Origin: Chitinophaga sancti
GTDB lineage: Bacteria; Bacteroidota; Bacteroidia; Chitinophagales; Chitinophagaceae
Length of the DNA: 64,000 nt
NCBI RefSeq assembly: GCF_034087045.1
Contig: NZ_CP139247.1
Coordinates: 8,148,001-8,212,000, forward strand
Reading direction: 5' to 3'
This document shows, one piece after another, positions 54,233 through 62,555 of this stretch; the first letter of the stretch is position 1; every line of letters begins with the position of its first letter. The notes beneath the pieces are model-generated. The model worked only from the letters and a program-made list of their open reading frames with translations, searched no databases and was not told the DNA's origin. A program made the position numbers and the translations under genes.

Positions 54233-55048
54233 CTAACTATTCAACTTCCCAGCCAATTCCTTCACTGCACTTATCACCCTGGGCCCAAAACCCGTCAACA
54301 AAGCCCCATCCATCACCACCACCTTCTTCTCCTTCCCGGCAGTCGTTTGCTGCACTCCCTGCACCTTCAGCAACCCATCAACTCCACCCATACTCTTCAA
54401 CCCATCATCAAACATCAAAATAATATCCGGATTAGCCGTCACCAACGCCTCCGGTGTCAATGGTTTAAAATCATTAAAACTATTAGCAGCATTCTGTGCT
54501 CCTGCCAGACTAATCATTTTTTCCGTAGGGGTTCCTGTACCCGCTACCAACATAGTCCCCGCACCACGTGCATATATAAATAACACCTTCTTACCAGTTG
54601 ACTTTATCTTCAATGCCGCCTGCTCTTTCTCCAATTGTTTAACAAGTGCAACACCTTTTGCCGGCACCTGCAACGCATCAGCCACTTCAGTAATCAACTT
54701 CTTAGTCCCTTCAATAGAAAATTCCTGTTTGAAAATCTGTGTCTTCACTCCCACAGTTTTAAACTGTTCAATCACAGCCGGCTGTAAAAAATTATCCGTC
54801 CCCAAAATCAGATCAGGATTAAGCGCCAACACTGGCTCTGCAGAGATATTTCTATTATGCCCTACTTTGGCAACCTGTTGCATGCTGGCAGGATAAGTAC
54901 TGGTTACATCCACCCCCACAATATTTTTCTCAAAACCCAATGCAACAACAATTTCAGTAACGGCGCCATTCAGGGAAACAATTCTCTTCTGGGCAAAAGT
55001 ATTCATCGCCACAAGTAATGTAGCGGTCAGGACGATCAAGCGGTTCAT
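54233..55048 (-). CDS. hmuT: Heme ABC transporter substrate-binding protein HmuT
   Basis: 271 residues with signal peptide (VLTATLLVAMNTFAQ). Two-lobed periplasmic-binding fold: KRIVSLNGAVTEIVVALGFE, NPDLILGTDNFLQPAVIEQF, GAGTMLVAGTGTPTEKM, and FGPRVISAVKELA. It carries heme from the outer-membrane receptors to HmuUV. First gene of the hmuTUV-hemS run. Its long leader has promoter C, an sORF and a terminator hairpin. Intergenic repeats separate it from hmuU by 301 bp. Confidence 0.93.
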   Translation of the reverse strand: MNRLIVLTATLLVAMNTFAQKRIVSLNGAVTEIVVALGFEKNIVGVDVTSTYPASMQQVAKVGHNRNISAEPVLALNPDLILGTDNFLQPAVIEQFKTVGVKTQIFKQEFSIEGTKKLITEVADALQVPAKGVALVKQLEKEQAALKIKSTGKKVLFIYARGAGTMLVAGTGTPTEKMISLAGAQNAANSFNDFKPLTPEALVTANPDIILMFDDGLKSMGGVDGLLKVQGVQQTTAGKEKKVVVMDGALLTGFGPRVISAVKELAGKLNS

Positions 55049-55071
55049 AAAATCTTTAAATAAGTTGATAG

Positions 55072-55114
55072 AAAAAATAATGGTTGACCCTACCCGGGGT
55101 TACGGGCCAACCAT
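55072..55114 (-). terminator. Terminator/attenuator hairpin in the hmuT leader
   Basis: ATGGTTG (55080-55086) pairs with CAACCAT (55108-55114) with CCC/GGG pairing inside; read on the minus strand it is followed by TATTTTTTC. It lies between promoter C and hmuT, so it could stop transcription before the structural genes. Confidence 0.7.
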
Positions 55115-55117
55115 CGC

Positions 55118-55198
55118 TCACCGGAAGCACTTTACTCCGCCATGCTCCGGCAAGGTTTCTTTAATATGTTTATTACAGTCAGGACATAGAAAACCCAT
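55118..55198 (-). CDS. Small ORF in hmuT leader with CPDC motif
   Basis: 26 codons from the ATG at 55198: it reads MGFLCPDCNKHIKETLPEHG and ends GVKCFR. Two cysteines as CxxC and a third near the end could bind metal. The frame is open upstream to near the predicted transcript start (no earlier ATG; a TTG gives about 44 residues). It ends 4 bp before the terminator hairpin. It might be a leader peptide or a small metal-binding protein. Coding status is uncertain. Confidence 0.4.
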   Translation of the reverse strand: MGFLCPDCNKHIKETLPEHGGVKCFR

Positions 55199-55320
55199 GA
55201 GGATATCAGTATCCCCTGACAGTAATTCAAGCCAATAAATATTGATTATCAACCAGCCTGAATGGTATGCGGAGATATACCAGAAAGGTCGATGATGTGC
55301 GGCGGAGTATTTGAGTAATG

Positions 55321-55396
55321 CAAAGCTATGTCATAGAAATGTAAAGCACTAATCGAATCGGGAAAATTTTATGACAATCTTTACGCAAAAAGAAAA
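55321..55396 (-). promoter_or_regulatory. Heme-region promoter C (hmuT)
   Basis: -7 box TAGCTTTG (55321-55328, exact), 31 nt, then GGGAAAA at 55360, ACGC at 55383 and AAGAAAA at about 55390. Box spacing is about 30 bp rather than 21, an added turn of helix. ACTCCGCC follows the -7 box by 12 nt (55301-55308). Confidence 0.78.
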
Positions 55397-55476
55397 TAAG
55401 GATGAGCGGTGATTTCGGTTTTCCTGCAAAATTTTATGCTGGCCGCAAGCTATTGTCACACAAATGAAATGCTCCT

Positions 55477-55640
55477 GCTATTTGCTTTTGTTAGCAAATC
55501 GCGCCACATCCGAAAAACAAAAAATGCCGCTGCTATCTGTATCCATTAGCAAACTGCCCCTCACCTAAAAATCAAAAAAACTGTTGCTATCTGCATCTAT
55601 TAGCAATCTGCGCCCCCTCCCGAAAAAAGCAAAACACCTC
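55477..55640. repeat. 54/55-bp degenerate tandem repeat upstream of hmuT promoter
   Basis: Three copies starting at about 55477, 55532 and 55586 with GCTAT-TGC...TTAGCAAA elements that form small dyads (TTTGC/GCAAA). Rest of the 55402-55775 gap is A/C-rich with no gene. Confidence 0.8.
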
Positions 55641-55775
55641 CATTAAAAGTTGATGTTTTTTTTATGACAATGCCAAAATCAAAAAAACAACTACTCAATT
55701 TGCATAATCGTTAAACCAAACCATCAAATCTATTGTTTTAATATTTATTACCTGTCACCGGAAAAATTTAAGCCC

Positions 55776-56027
55776 ATGGATTGGGAAGAAATGCTGAATC
55801 CATTATCGCCGTACTATCAAAATACTATGCGCGAACAAACACAAATCGTCAATCTCCAGGATGGATTGATCACTGCGGCAAAACGCCTCATGGCTTCACT
55901 CTATCCTCAATTGTACGAATTAGAATCAGCTGGGTACACCGAACTGGATAGTACCATTATTTCAGAATGTGTAAAGCTATCGTGTCGATTAAATGAAATC
56001 GTCTCGAAATACCAGATTGAAAAGTAA
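55776..56027 (+). CDS. Hypothetical small helical protein
   Basis: 83 residues, no signal peptide or TM segment, mostly predicted helix (LQDGLITAAKRLMASLYPQL, STIISECVKLSCRLNEIVSK). I do not recognise a family. It is convergent with the DUF4249 gene, stops separated by 5 bp, and is the only plus-strand gene here. Upstream is AT-rich without an exact TAnnTTTG. Coding status is likely but not proven. Confidence 0.6.
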   Translation: MDWEEMLNPLSPYYQNTMREQTQIVNLQDGLITAAKRLMASLYPQLYELESAGYTELDSTIISECVKLSCRLNEIVSKYQIEK

Positions 56028-56032
56028 GGGAG

Positions 56033-56887
56033 TTATTCTACAGTAAAGAGGAGCCTTGCCGCATTAATGCCAGCAACAATACCATATCCGTTTTCTACAT
56101 TGGAATAAACGTTTTCCGGATCAAGGGAAATGTTTTGCGAATCGCTCAATCTTTGAGATGATGTAGACTGTAAGTACTGCCAGGCTGCAGGAGTAAGCGC
56201 GCTTACTTCTATGATCATGTGCGTGCTACTGACTTCCTTCTGGGTCTGTAGTACAAACTGTATGGTTTTACCATTGAAATTTGCATCCGTTATGATGTAC
56301 TCACTATTGTAATCATTGGTGATGATGTCAGGCAGATCATTATTCAATGCAGGGTCAAGTCTGAAGTGAAGGGTATCGCTATTGTCAATTACCCATTTGC
56401 CATCGACAGAATCTGCGTTGAAGATCCGTAAACGATAATAGTCGGAGGTAGCACCATTTTCCTTCAGGGTAAAGCGCACCCTGTTGAATGTACGTTGTGC
56501 ATACCCGTCGCTGATCAACGGGCTGGTTGGTGTGCTGTCACCTGCACTCACAGAAGTTAATCCATCATTTTCCACATGAATGGAATAATGACTACCAATC
56601 TTTGCAACAGCGTGCGATACGTAATATCCTAACCCATTTATCAATGTGTAAGTAGGAGTAGGCAGGGTGATGCCGTCTTCTGTCAATACAACGGTAGCGG
56701 AGTCTAATGGGTCAAATTGATATTCCGTGACCTGCTTACTGCTGGTAACACGGATATAGATCAGGCTGTCGGGTTGAATCAGACTGTTTACAACGATCTT
56801 GTCACCGGCATAAGGGATTTCAATTCTTGATTCCTTTACGCAGGAGATCGATGTTATGATGATAAGGGAAATTAAAAGTTTCCGCAT
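56033..56887 (-). CDS. DUF4249 outer-membrane lipoprotein
   Basis: 284 residues; short lipoprotein signal (ISLIIITSISCVKES). DUF4249 pattern is present: GDKIVVNSLIQPDSLIYIRV, VVLTEDG and YRLRIFNADS, with a C-terminal SDSQNISLDPENVYSNVENG. DUF4249 genes are regularly next to TonB receptors with STN and regulatory-like domains, and their products are thought to be surface partners of the receptor. It follows its receptor by 153 bp that contains a 74-bp tandem repeat. Confidence 0.9.
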   Translation of the reverse strand: MRKLLISLIIITSISCVKESRIEIPYAGDKIVVNSLIQPDSLIYIRVTSSKQVTEYQFDPLDSATVVLTEDGITLPTPTYTLINGLGYYVSHAVAKIGSHYSIHVENDGLTSVSAGDSTPTSPLISDGYAQRTFNRVRFTLKENGATSDYYRLRIFNADSVDGKWVIDNSDTLHFRLDPALNNDLPDIITNDYNSEYIITDANFNGKTIQFVLQTQKEVSSTHMIIEVSALTPAAWQYLQSTSSQRLSDSQNISLDPENVYSNVENGYGIVAGINAARLLFTVE

Positions 56888-56910
56888 GGTGTTAAAATTT
56901 GATTGAAAAA

Positions 56911-57068
56911 GTTACACACTGAAAAAAACTACACCCACACTATCCCCTCCACCCTTCCTCACGATATTAAACTTAATAGAAAATGTCACACACTGAAAAA
57001 AACTACTCCTACACCATCCCATCCACCCTTCCTCACTTTATTAAAACTTAATAGAAAATGCCACACTC
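56911..57068. repeat. 74/75-bp tandem repeat copying the 3' end of the TonB receptor gene
   Basis: Copies start at 56911, 56985 and 57060. The unit includes the last codons of the receptor at 57041 (minus strand, reading IKF then stop) and repeats them downstream, with further decay in the outermost copy. Confidence 0.85.
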
Positions 57069-59650
57069 GGCAGTATCGGCAAAATACTAATCTCCTGCAG
57101 GTACCGCTTCTCATTCTTCTTATCCGTCACAATCGAATACAAAAACGGATTTGCATGATTATAAGCATTAAACAAACTAATCGTCCAGCTCCTGCTCCCC
57201 CACGGCTTCTCCTTCGTATGCGTCGCACTCAGATCCAATCTATGTATCACACTCGTCCTATACTGATTCCTATTACTCAACTGATCCAATACCGGGAAAC
57301 TACTTCCCCCATCATAAGGCGAAGAATTATTCACCCCTTCAAAACTCGCCACCGGCAATGTCAACGGCAATCCTGAATTATAATGCCAGTTCGCCGCCAA
57401 CTCCCATCGCTTCCCTACCTGCTGCATCAACATCACCTTTATATCATGCCTCCCATCATAATTATAAGGATACGACTCCCCATTATTCACATTCGGAAAC
57501 CGCCTGTACGCCCACGAAAGCGTATATGCTATCCACCCTTTCAACTTCCCTTTCCGCTTCTCCAACATTACCTCCCCACCATAACTCTTTCCCGTACCCA
57601 CCTCTACATAATCATCCCAATTCTTACTTGCCGAGTTGAAAATCTTACTATTATCCTTATACTCAATCACATTTTTCATACTCTTATAATAAGCTTCCAG
57701 TGAAAGCGCATACCGCTGATCTTTCAATAACTTATTCACCCCAAAACTAAACTGCCTTGAAAACATCGGCCTTACCTTCTTTGTAGAAGGTACCCACAAA
57801 TCCATCGGCAGACTCGAATTCGACACACTCAATACATGCAGGTACTGGTTCATATGTGTATGCGCCAGCATCAGCGTCCAATGGTGCGGTAACTGATACC
57901 TCGCCTGCAACCTCGGTTGCAAAGATGAATAGAACTTTCCCGGCACCAGAAATTCTGAAGCATGTAAACCTATATTTACCCGCAGTGCATCCGTAACTGT
58001 CCAGTCATCCTCCGCATATAGCAAAGCCTCTCCACCTGTAGAAGTCGCCTGATTATAAGACGTATCCAACAAAGCTTTAGACTGTGAATAATCCTGAAAT
58101 GCCGAAACCCCGGGATTAAATTTGTGAATAATTCCACCCACGCCAAATTTGAATATATGATTCGGAGAAGGAATAAATTCTACATCCGTTCTCAACATCA
58201 GATCCTGCACCATTGAATAGTATTTCCCATACAAATGAATAGAATCAGTACTCTTCGAAGGCTCGTAATAATAATTATAATCGATATTGAAATAATACTG
58301 TGAATAATTCAAGGTCGTATTCATAAACAACTTCGGATTAAACACATGGTTCCATCTCAATGCACTCGTATGATTCCCCCAACTCAATTTCGTAACAGTG
58401 CTCTCTTTAAAAGGATTTGAAGCAGTCGTACTATCCGCATTATTTTGCAATGTCAATCCAAGGTTATCATTACCTGTATAACTACTGAAGTAAAGCCGGT
58501 CCTTAGGAGAAAAAATGTGATTTATTTTCAGATTGACATCATGAAAAACAAGGTTCACCTTTGTCCCTTTCTCCTTTTGAATTTCCTCATAAATATTATC
58601 CAGAAAAGGTTCTAAAATAGACCTGCGGGCAGAAACAACGAACGACGTCTTATCTTTTTTAATAGGTCCTTCCACCATTCCTCTTACAGCAATCACACCC
58701 GCAGAAGCCTCCCCATGATATTCCTTCATATCCCCATCTTTCGTAGAAATATCAATCACAGAAGAAAGCCGGCCTGCATAGCGTGCAGGAAATCCACCTT
58801 TATAAAAGTCTGCACTTTTCACAATATCCGGATTGAACACAGAGAACAATCCAAACAGATGCGAAGAATTAAAAACTGGTGAACCATCCAGCAAAATGAG
58901 GTTCTGGTCAGAACCACCCCCTCTTACACTTGTCACCGTACCTCCATCTACCCCACCTGATACACCTGGCAAAGTCGCAATCGCACGCATCACATCAGAC
59001 TCACCCAATAACCTGGGCATCGCCTTTACATCTGCCGGTGATACATGCAAGGCGCTCATCTGCCGGTTAGATTGCGCAGAGTCAGATACCGTGAACTCCT
59101 GCAAACTATTAGAAGGTTGCAATCCTATGATGACAAATGATTTCCTGGTAGACGAAAGTCTTTCCGGGTTATAACCGATATAACTTACCCACAGACTACA
59201 GGAATCTTTTGGAATGGTCAGACTGAAAAAACCGAACTGGTTGGTAGTAGCCCCTGCCTGTTGACTGGGAGCATATATCGTAGCACCAATAAGTCTTTCA
59301 CCATTGCGCGCGTCCTGCACATAACCATAGATAGTGATGTTGTGAGTTTTTTTTACGGTCAGCACAATTTGTTCACCAATGCGGGCGAAGCGAATATCAA
59401 AAGGAGAAAAGAGTTCCTCCAGGGCTCTTTTCAGGGGTTTGTTTTGAAAATTGACTGTTACCCGGCGGGAAAGGTCTACTATCTCCCTGCTATAGGAGAA
59501 GTGGATGCCGTACTGAGATTCCAGTTGTCCGCAGATAACGGAAAGCGGCTGATTATTTACGGCGACAGTGATCCGGGTATGCCAGTCCCAGCCTAACACC
59601 TGCAGGGGAATTAGTAACATTCCCAGCAGCATTCTTCCGAGCAATGACAT
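57041..59650 (-). CDS. TonB-dependent receptor with STN and regulatory-like domains
   Basis: 869 residues. Signal segment (MLLGMLLIPLQVLGWDWH), STN domain (about 28-110: VAVNNQPLSVICGQLESQYG), carboxypeptidase-regulatory-like domain (about 112-200: ITIYGYVQDARNGERLIGAT), plug (about 210-330: SVRGGGSDQNLILLDGSPVF), and a barrel ending VAFSIKF. The STN domain with upstream FecR and sigma shows signal-transducing uptake. Together with DUF4249 it forms a non-SusD receptor system; the ligand is not evident, though siderophore-like or metal ligands are usual. Confidence 0.93.
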   Translation of the reverse strand: MSLLGRMLLGMLLIPLQVLGWDWHTRITVAVNNQPLSVICGQLESQYGIHFSYSREIVDLSRRVTVNFQNKPLKRALEELFSPFDIRFARIGEQIVLTVKKTHNITIYGYVQDARNGERLIGATIYAPSQQAGATTNQFGFFSLTIPKDSCSLWVSYIGYNPERLSSTRKSFVIIGLQPSNSLQEFTVSDSAQSNRQMSALHVSPADVKAMPRLLGESDVMRAIATLPGVSGGVDGGTVTSVRGGGSDQNLILLDGSPVFNSSHLFGLFSVFNPDIVKSADFYKGGFPARYAGRLSSVIDISTKDGDMKEYHGEASAGVIAVRGMVEGPIKKDKTSFVVSARRSILEPFLDNIYEEIQKEKGTKVNLVFHDVNLKINHIFSPKDRLYFSSYTGNDNLGLTLQNNADSTTASNPFKESTVTKLSWGNHTSALRWNHVFNPKLFMNTTLNYSQYYFNIDYNYYYEPSKSTDSIHLYGKYYSMVQDLMLRTDVEFIPSPNHIFKFGVGGIIHKFNPGVSAFQDYSQSKALLDTSYNQATSTGGEALLYAEDDWTVTDALRVNIGLHASEFLVPGKFYSSLQPRLQARYQLPHHWTLMLAHTHMNQYLHVLSVSNSSLPMDLWVPSTKKVRPMFSRQFSFGVNKLLKDQRYALSLEAYYKSMKNVIEYKDNSKIFNSASKNWDDYVEVGTGKSYGGEVMLEKRKGKLKGWIAYTLSWAYRRFPNVNNGESYPYNYDGRHDIKVMLMQQVGKRWELAANWHYNSGLPLTLPVASFEGVNNSSPYDGGSSFPVLDQLSNRNQYRTSVIHRLDLSATHTKEKPWGSRSWTISLFNAYNHANPFLYSIVTDKKNEKRYLQEISILPILPSVAFSIKF

Positions 59651-59733
59651 AGAGTGATTTAAAAAAATGGCTTTTCAGCCTTCTTGATTGAAATACTTTC
59701 TGGACTTCTTTAATGTGGTGCTTCTTAATTGAA

Positions 59734-60729
59734 TTAATCCTGCGGCCTCAACTCATAATCAGCACCCTTATTAATTACATTTGAATTCGTCGAATAAGCA
59801 ATGGCATCTAATACATTCTTCACTGGTTCCCCTGTATAAGTGCCAGTAACCGGTAGTTCCAGTAATGCTGCATCTGCAGTTACATTTATATGATACAGCA
59901 CATGAATGGTCTGCAACACCTCCCGCAAAGGAGTATCTTTAAAGACTACAGCACGGGTTTCAACATCACGAATATGTGCGCCAACCTGGTAATGCTGCTT
60001 GCTGGAATCTTCCTGCAACAACATGCCAGCAGTTAAAATTACACTATCCTGCTGGCGGGTCACTTTAATTTTCCCTGAATGAATGAAGACACGCAGCTGA
60101 CTGCTGTTATCCACACTAAAACGGGTACCCAAAACAGTTATCGCCTGATTGCCCAGGTCAATAATAAACGGATGAAAGGCATCGGTAGTTACATCAAAGG
60201 TGGCTTTTCCTTTCAGGATAACCTTACGATCTTTTTTGCCAAATCCAGGAAGTACCTGTAATTGTGCGGCGGGCTCCAGCTGGATGCTGGAGCCATCATC
60301 CAGTTTCACCAGCTGGGCGCCGTTATAGTTGATTTGCCTTTCGTTTTGATGCGTAATGTACCAGAGGCCTGCGCTGATCAGGAGGAAAACAGCAGCTGCA
60401 GCTGCCATCCACCTGGTACGGATTACACCATTTCCGCCCCCCTGCTCCCACTTATCACTCATTCCCCGTTGGGCCCTTCCACCACTTCCCTCTTGTAGCT
60501 CCATCCGCTCACTCAGCAACCTCCAGGCCGTCTCCGTATCCATTCTTCCCGCTTCCGACTGCTCAGGTGCTGTACGTAACAACTTATCCAGAGAAGCCAG
60601 CAATACGGGATGCTCAGGATTCGCCTGCAACCACGTATTCACCCATCGCTGCTCATTGCTATCCGCTTCCTTCAGCAGATACTTGCATAGGAGTGCATAT
60701 AATGCCTCATCTGGTGTAAGCATAGTCAT
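59734..60729 (-). CDS. FecR-family anti-sigma factor
   Basis: 331 residues: cytoplasmic sigma-binding N-terminus (ALYALLCKYLLKEADSNEQR), a TM helix (WMAAAAAVFLLISAGLWYI, about 106-124), a periplasmic FecR domain (VKLDDGSSIQLEPAAQLQVL, KATFDVTTDAFHPFII, VLGTRFSVDN) and a DUF4974 end (LPVTGTYTGEPVKNVLDAIA). It controls the adjacent sigma factor and relays the state of the STN receptor encoded 84 bp downstream. Confidence 0.93.
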   Translation of the reverse strand: MTMLTPDEALYALLCKYLLKEADSNEQRWVNTWLQANPEHPVLLASLDKLLRTAPEQSEAGRMDTETAWRLLSERMELQEGSGGRAQRGMSDKWEQGGGNGVIRTRWMAAAAAVFLLISAGLWYITHQNERQINYNGAQLVKLDDGSSIQLEPAAQLQVLPGFGKKDRKVILKGKATFDVTTDAFHPFIIDLGNQAITVLGTRFSVDNSSQLRVFIHSGKIKVTRQQDSVILTAGMLLQEDSSKQHYQVGAHIRDVETRAVVFKDTPLREVLQTIHVLYHINVTADAALLELPVTGTYTGEPVKNVLDAIAYSTNSNVINKGADYELRPQD

Positions 60730-60848
60730 GTACAGTTAGTAGATTTACAGATTTGCCGGGCAAAAATAACATTTGCCGGTATGATAAATGACGCGTGCGG
60801 AAGGAGGACTCCCCTATTGTGGTAAATAAATTATATCGTGCAACCTGC

Positions 60849-61358
60849 CTATAAAAACAGGAACATCCCCAAATAATCCCTCAATTCTTTATGCATATGC
60901 TTCAGCGCTTTCCCCATTTGATTTTCGACAGTCTTTACCGAAATATTCATCAGGGTCGCAATCTCCGCATATTTTAATTGCTGCTGCCGGCTCAATACAA
61001 ACACTTCCCTACATCTCTCCGGTAACTTCTCCAATGCCTGCTGGTACAATTTTTCCAGCTCCCATGCCTGGGACGACGTCACAGATGGGGATAACTCATA
61101 TCCTGAAGCCAGCTCTTTTTCAGACCTGACGGTATCTTTCCGCCAGTTACTAATCGCTGTATTCCGGATAGCGGCAAAAAGATAAGACTTCACCATTCCG
61201 GTAATATCCACACTCTCCCGTTTCTCCCAAAGCTTGAGAAAAACCTGCTGTACTACCTCTTCACCATCATGTACATCTCCGGTATAATGCACGGCAAATG
61301 CCACACACTGGGCATGGTACTCCTTAAAAATGGCTTCTAATGTCTGGCGGTCTAGCAT
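60849..61358 (-). CDS. ECF RNA polymerase sigma factor
   Basis: 169 residues. Region 2: GEEVVQQVFLKLWEKRES and MVKSYLFAAIRNTAISNWRK; region 4: LPERCREVFVLSRQQQLKYA and ISVKTVENQMGKALKHMHKE. First gene of the sigma-FecR-TonB-DUF4249 operon, with a TAnnTTTG promoter box 11 bp upstream. Confidence 0.93.
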   Translation of the reverse strand: MLDRQTLEAIFKEYHAQCVAFAVHYTGDVHDGEEVVQQVFLKLWEKRESVDITGMVKSYLFAAIRNTAISNWRKDTVRSEKELASGYELSPSVTSSQAWELEKLYQQALEKLPERCREVFVLSRQQQLKYAEIATLMNISVKTVENQMGKALKHMHKELRDYLGMFLFL

Positions 61359-61369
61359 GATATCGGTTA

Positions 61370-61377
61370 CAAAAATA
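61370..61377 (-). promoter_or_regulatory. -7 promoter box (TATTTTTG) of the ECF sigma gene
   Basis: Exact TAnnTTTG on the minus strand, 11 bp before the ATG at 61358. This is a housekeeping-type promoter, so basal sigma-factor expression is expected. Confidence 0.6.
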
Positions 61378-61478
61378 GTATTCCCGAATGAAGATCAATG
61401 CAATTATAAATAATAAAAGTTTCATTGTGACAACATGGAAATGACGAGGATCTGTCTTTTGCTTTTCTGGTTTAACAT

Positions 61479-61486
61479 TATCTTTG
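61479..61486 (+). promoter_or_regulatory. -7 promoter box (TATCTTTG) of pyrD
   Basis: Exact TAnnTTTG; TTTG at 61458-61461 may be the -33 element. It ends 6 bp before the ATG at 61493, so the transcript should be leaderless. Confidence 0.65.
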
Positions 61487-61492
61487 TGCCGC

Positions 61493-62515
61493 ATGTATAA
61501 TTTAATCAAAAAGGTGTTTTTCCGTTTTCCGCCGGAAAAAATCCACTATCAGGTAATGAAAGGCCTGCAGATATTGCATGGCGTTCCAATGGGCAAGCGT
61601 ATCCTCCATTCATTTTGTATGCCTAAAAAGACCGGGCTGGAACGGACTTTATGGGGACTGACCTTTAAAAACCCCGTTGGTTTGGCAGCAGGGTTTGACA
61701 AGGATGCGAAGTATACAGATGAATTGGCTAGTCTGGGGTTTGGATTTGTTGAAATTGGGACTGTAACACCGGTGGCTCAGCCGGGTAATGACCAACCCCG
61801 TTTGTTCCGTTTGCCTATGGATAAGGCACTGATCAACAGGATGGGATTTAATAATGGCGGCGCCGTTCCGGCAGCAAAACGACTGCAGAAACGGAAGTCG
61901 GATATTATTATTGGAGGCAACATTGGGAAGAACAAAATCACACCAAATGAAGAGGCGATTAGTGATTATGAAAAGTGCTTTCAGGCGCTTTTTGATGTGG
62001 TGGACTACTTTGTAGTCAACGTCAGCTCCCCCAATACGCCTAACTTAAGGGCTTTGCAGGAAAAAGAACCGCTGAAACAGTTATTGCATCATTTGCAGAT
62101 GCTGAATGAGCAGAAGGCGAAGCCAAAGCCGATTTTATTAAAAATAGCACCGGATCTGACGGATAGTCAGCTGGATGATATTATAGAGATTGTTACAGAA
62201 ACAAAACTGGCAGGGCTGGTAGCTACGAATACGACGATTTCAAGAGAAGGATTACAGACTCCTCCCGATGAAGTGGAGGCGATTGGTGCGGGTGGTTTGA
62301 GTGGTTTGCCGGTTAAGGAGAAGGCAACGGAGGTGATTCGGTATATTTCTAAGAAGACGAAGGGGAGTATTCCGATTATTGCGGTTGGAGGGATTTTTAC
62401 GGCGGCAGATGCGCAGGAGAAGTTGGATGCGGGAGCGAGTTTGGTGCAGGTGTATACAGGGTTTATTTATGAGGGGCCGGCGATAGCGAAGAAGATATGT
62501 GATGGGTTGAAGTAA
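61493..62515 (+). CDS. pyrD: Dihydroorotate dehydrogenase (quinone), class 2
   Basis: 340 residues from [16 protein letters not shown] (ATG at 61493; an earlier TTG at 61484 lies in the promoter). N-terminal membrane-associating helices, then the FMN barrel: [58 protein letters not shown] with the class 2 catalytic Ser, [19 protein letters not shown], and [15 protein letters not shown]. It oxidises dihydroorotate to orotate in pyrimidine synthesis, passing electrons to quinone. The last third has unusually G-rich codons. Confidence 0.95.
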   Translation: MYNLIKKVFFRFPPEKIHYQVMKGLQILHGVPMGKRILHSFCMPKKTGLERTLWGLTFKNPVGLAAGFDKDAKYTDELASLGFGFVEIGTVTPVAQPGNDQPRLFRLPMDKALINRMGFNNGGAVPAAKRLQKRKSDIIIGGNIGKNKITPNEEAISDYEKCFQALFDVVDYFVVNVSSPNTPNLRALQEKEPLKQLLHHLQMLNEQKAKPKPILLKIAPDLTDSQLDDIIEIVTETKLAGLVATNTTISREGLQTPPDEVEAIGAGGLSGLPVKEKATEVIRYISKKTKGSIPIIAVGGIFTAADAQEKLDAGASLVQVYTGFIYEGPAIAKKICDGLK

Positions 62516-62525
62516 AAAGATTGAA

Positions 62526-62555
62526 AAGGCTGTTCTAAAAGAACAGCCTTTTTTA
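62526..62555. terminator. Bidirectional terminator between pyrD and abi
   Basis: Perfect 11-bp stem AAGGCTGTTCT/AGAACAGCCTT with an AAA loop and T-run; A-run on the left. It serves pyrD and the convergent abi gene. Confidence 0.92.

Noticed and set aside
55049..55320. Cobalamin or other known riboswitch before hmuT
   Set aside because: I found no conserved core of a known class; only a terminator hairpin, a pairing and a small ORF.
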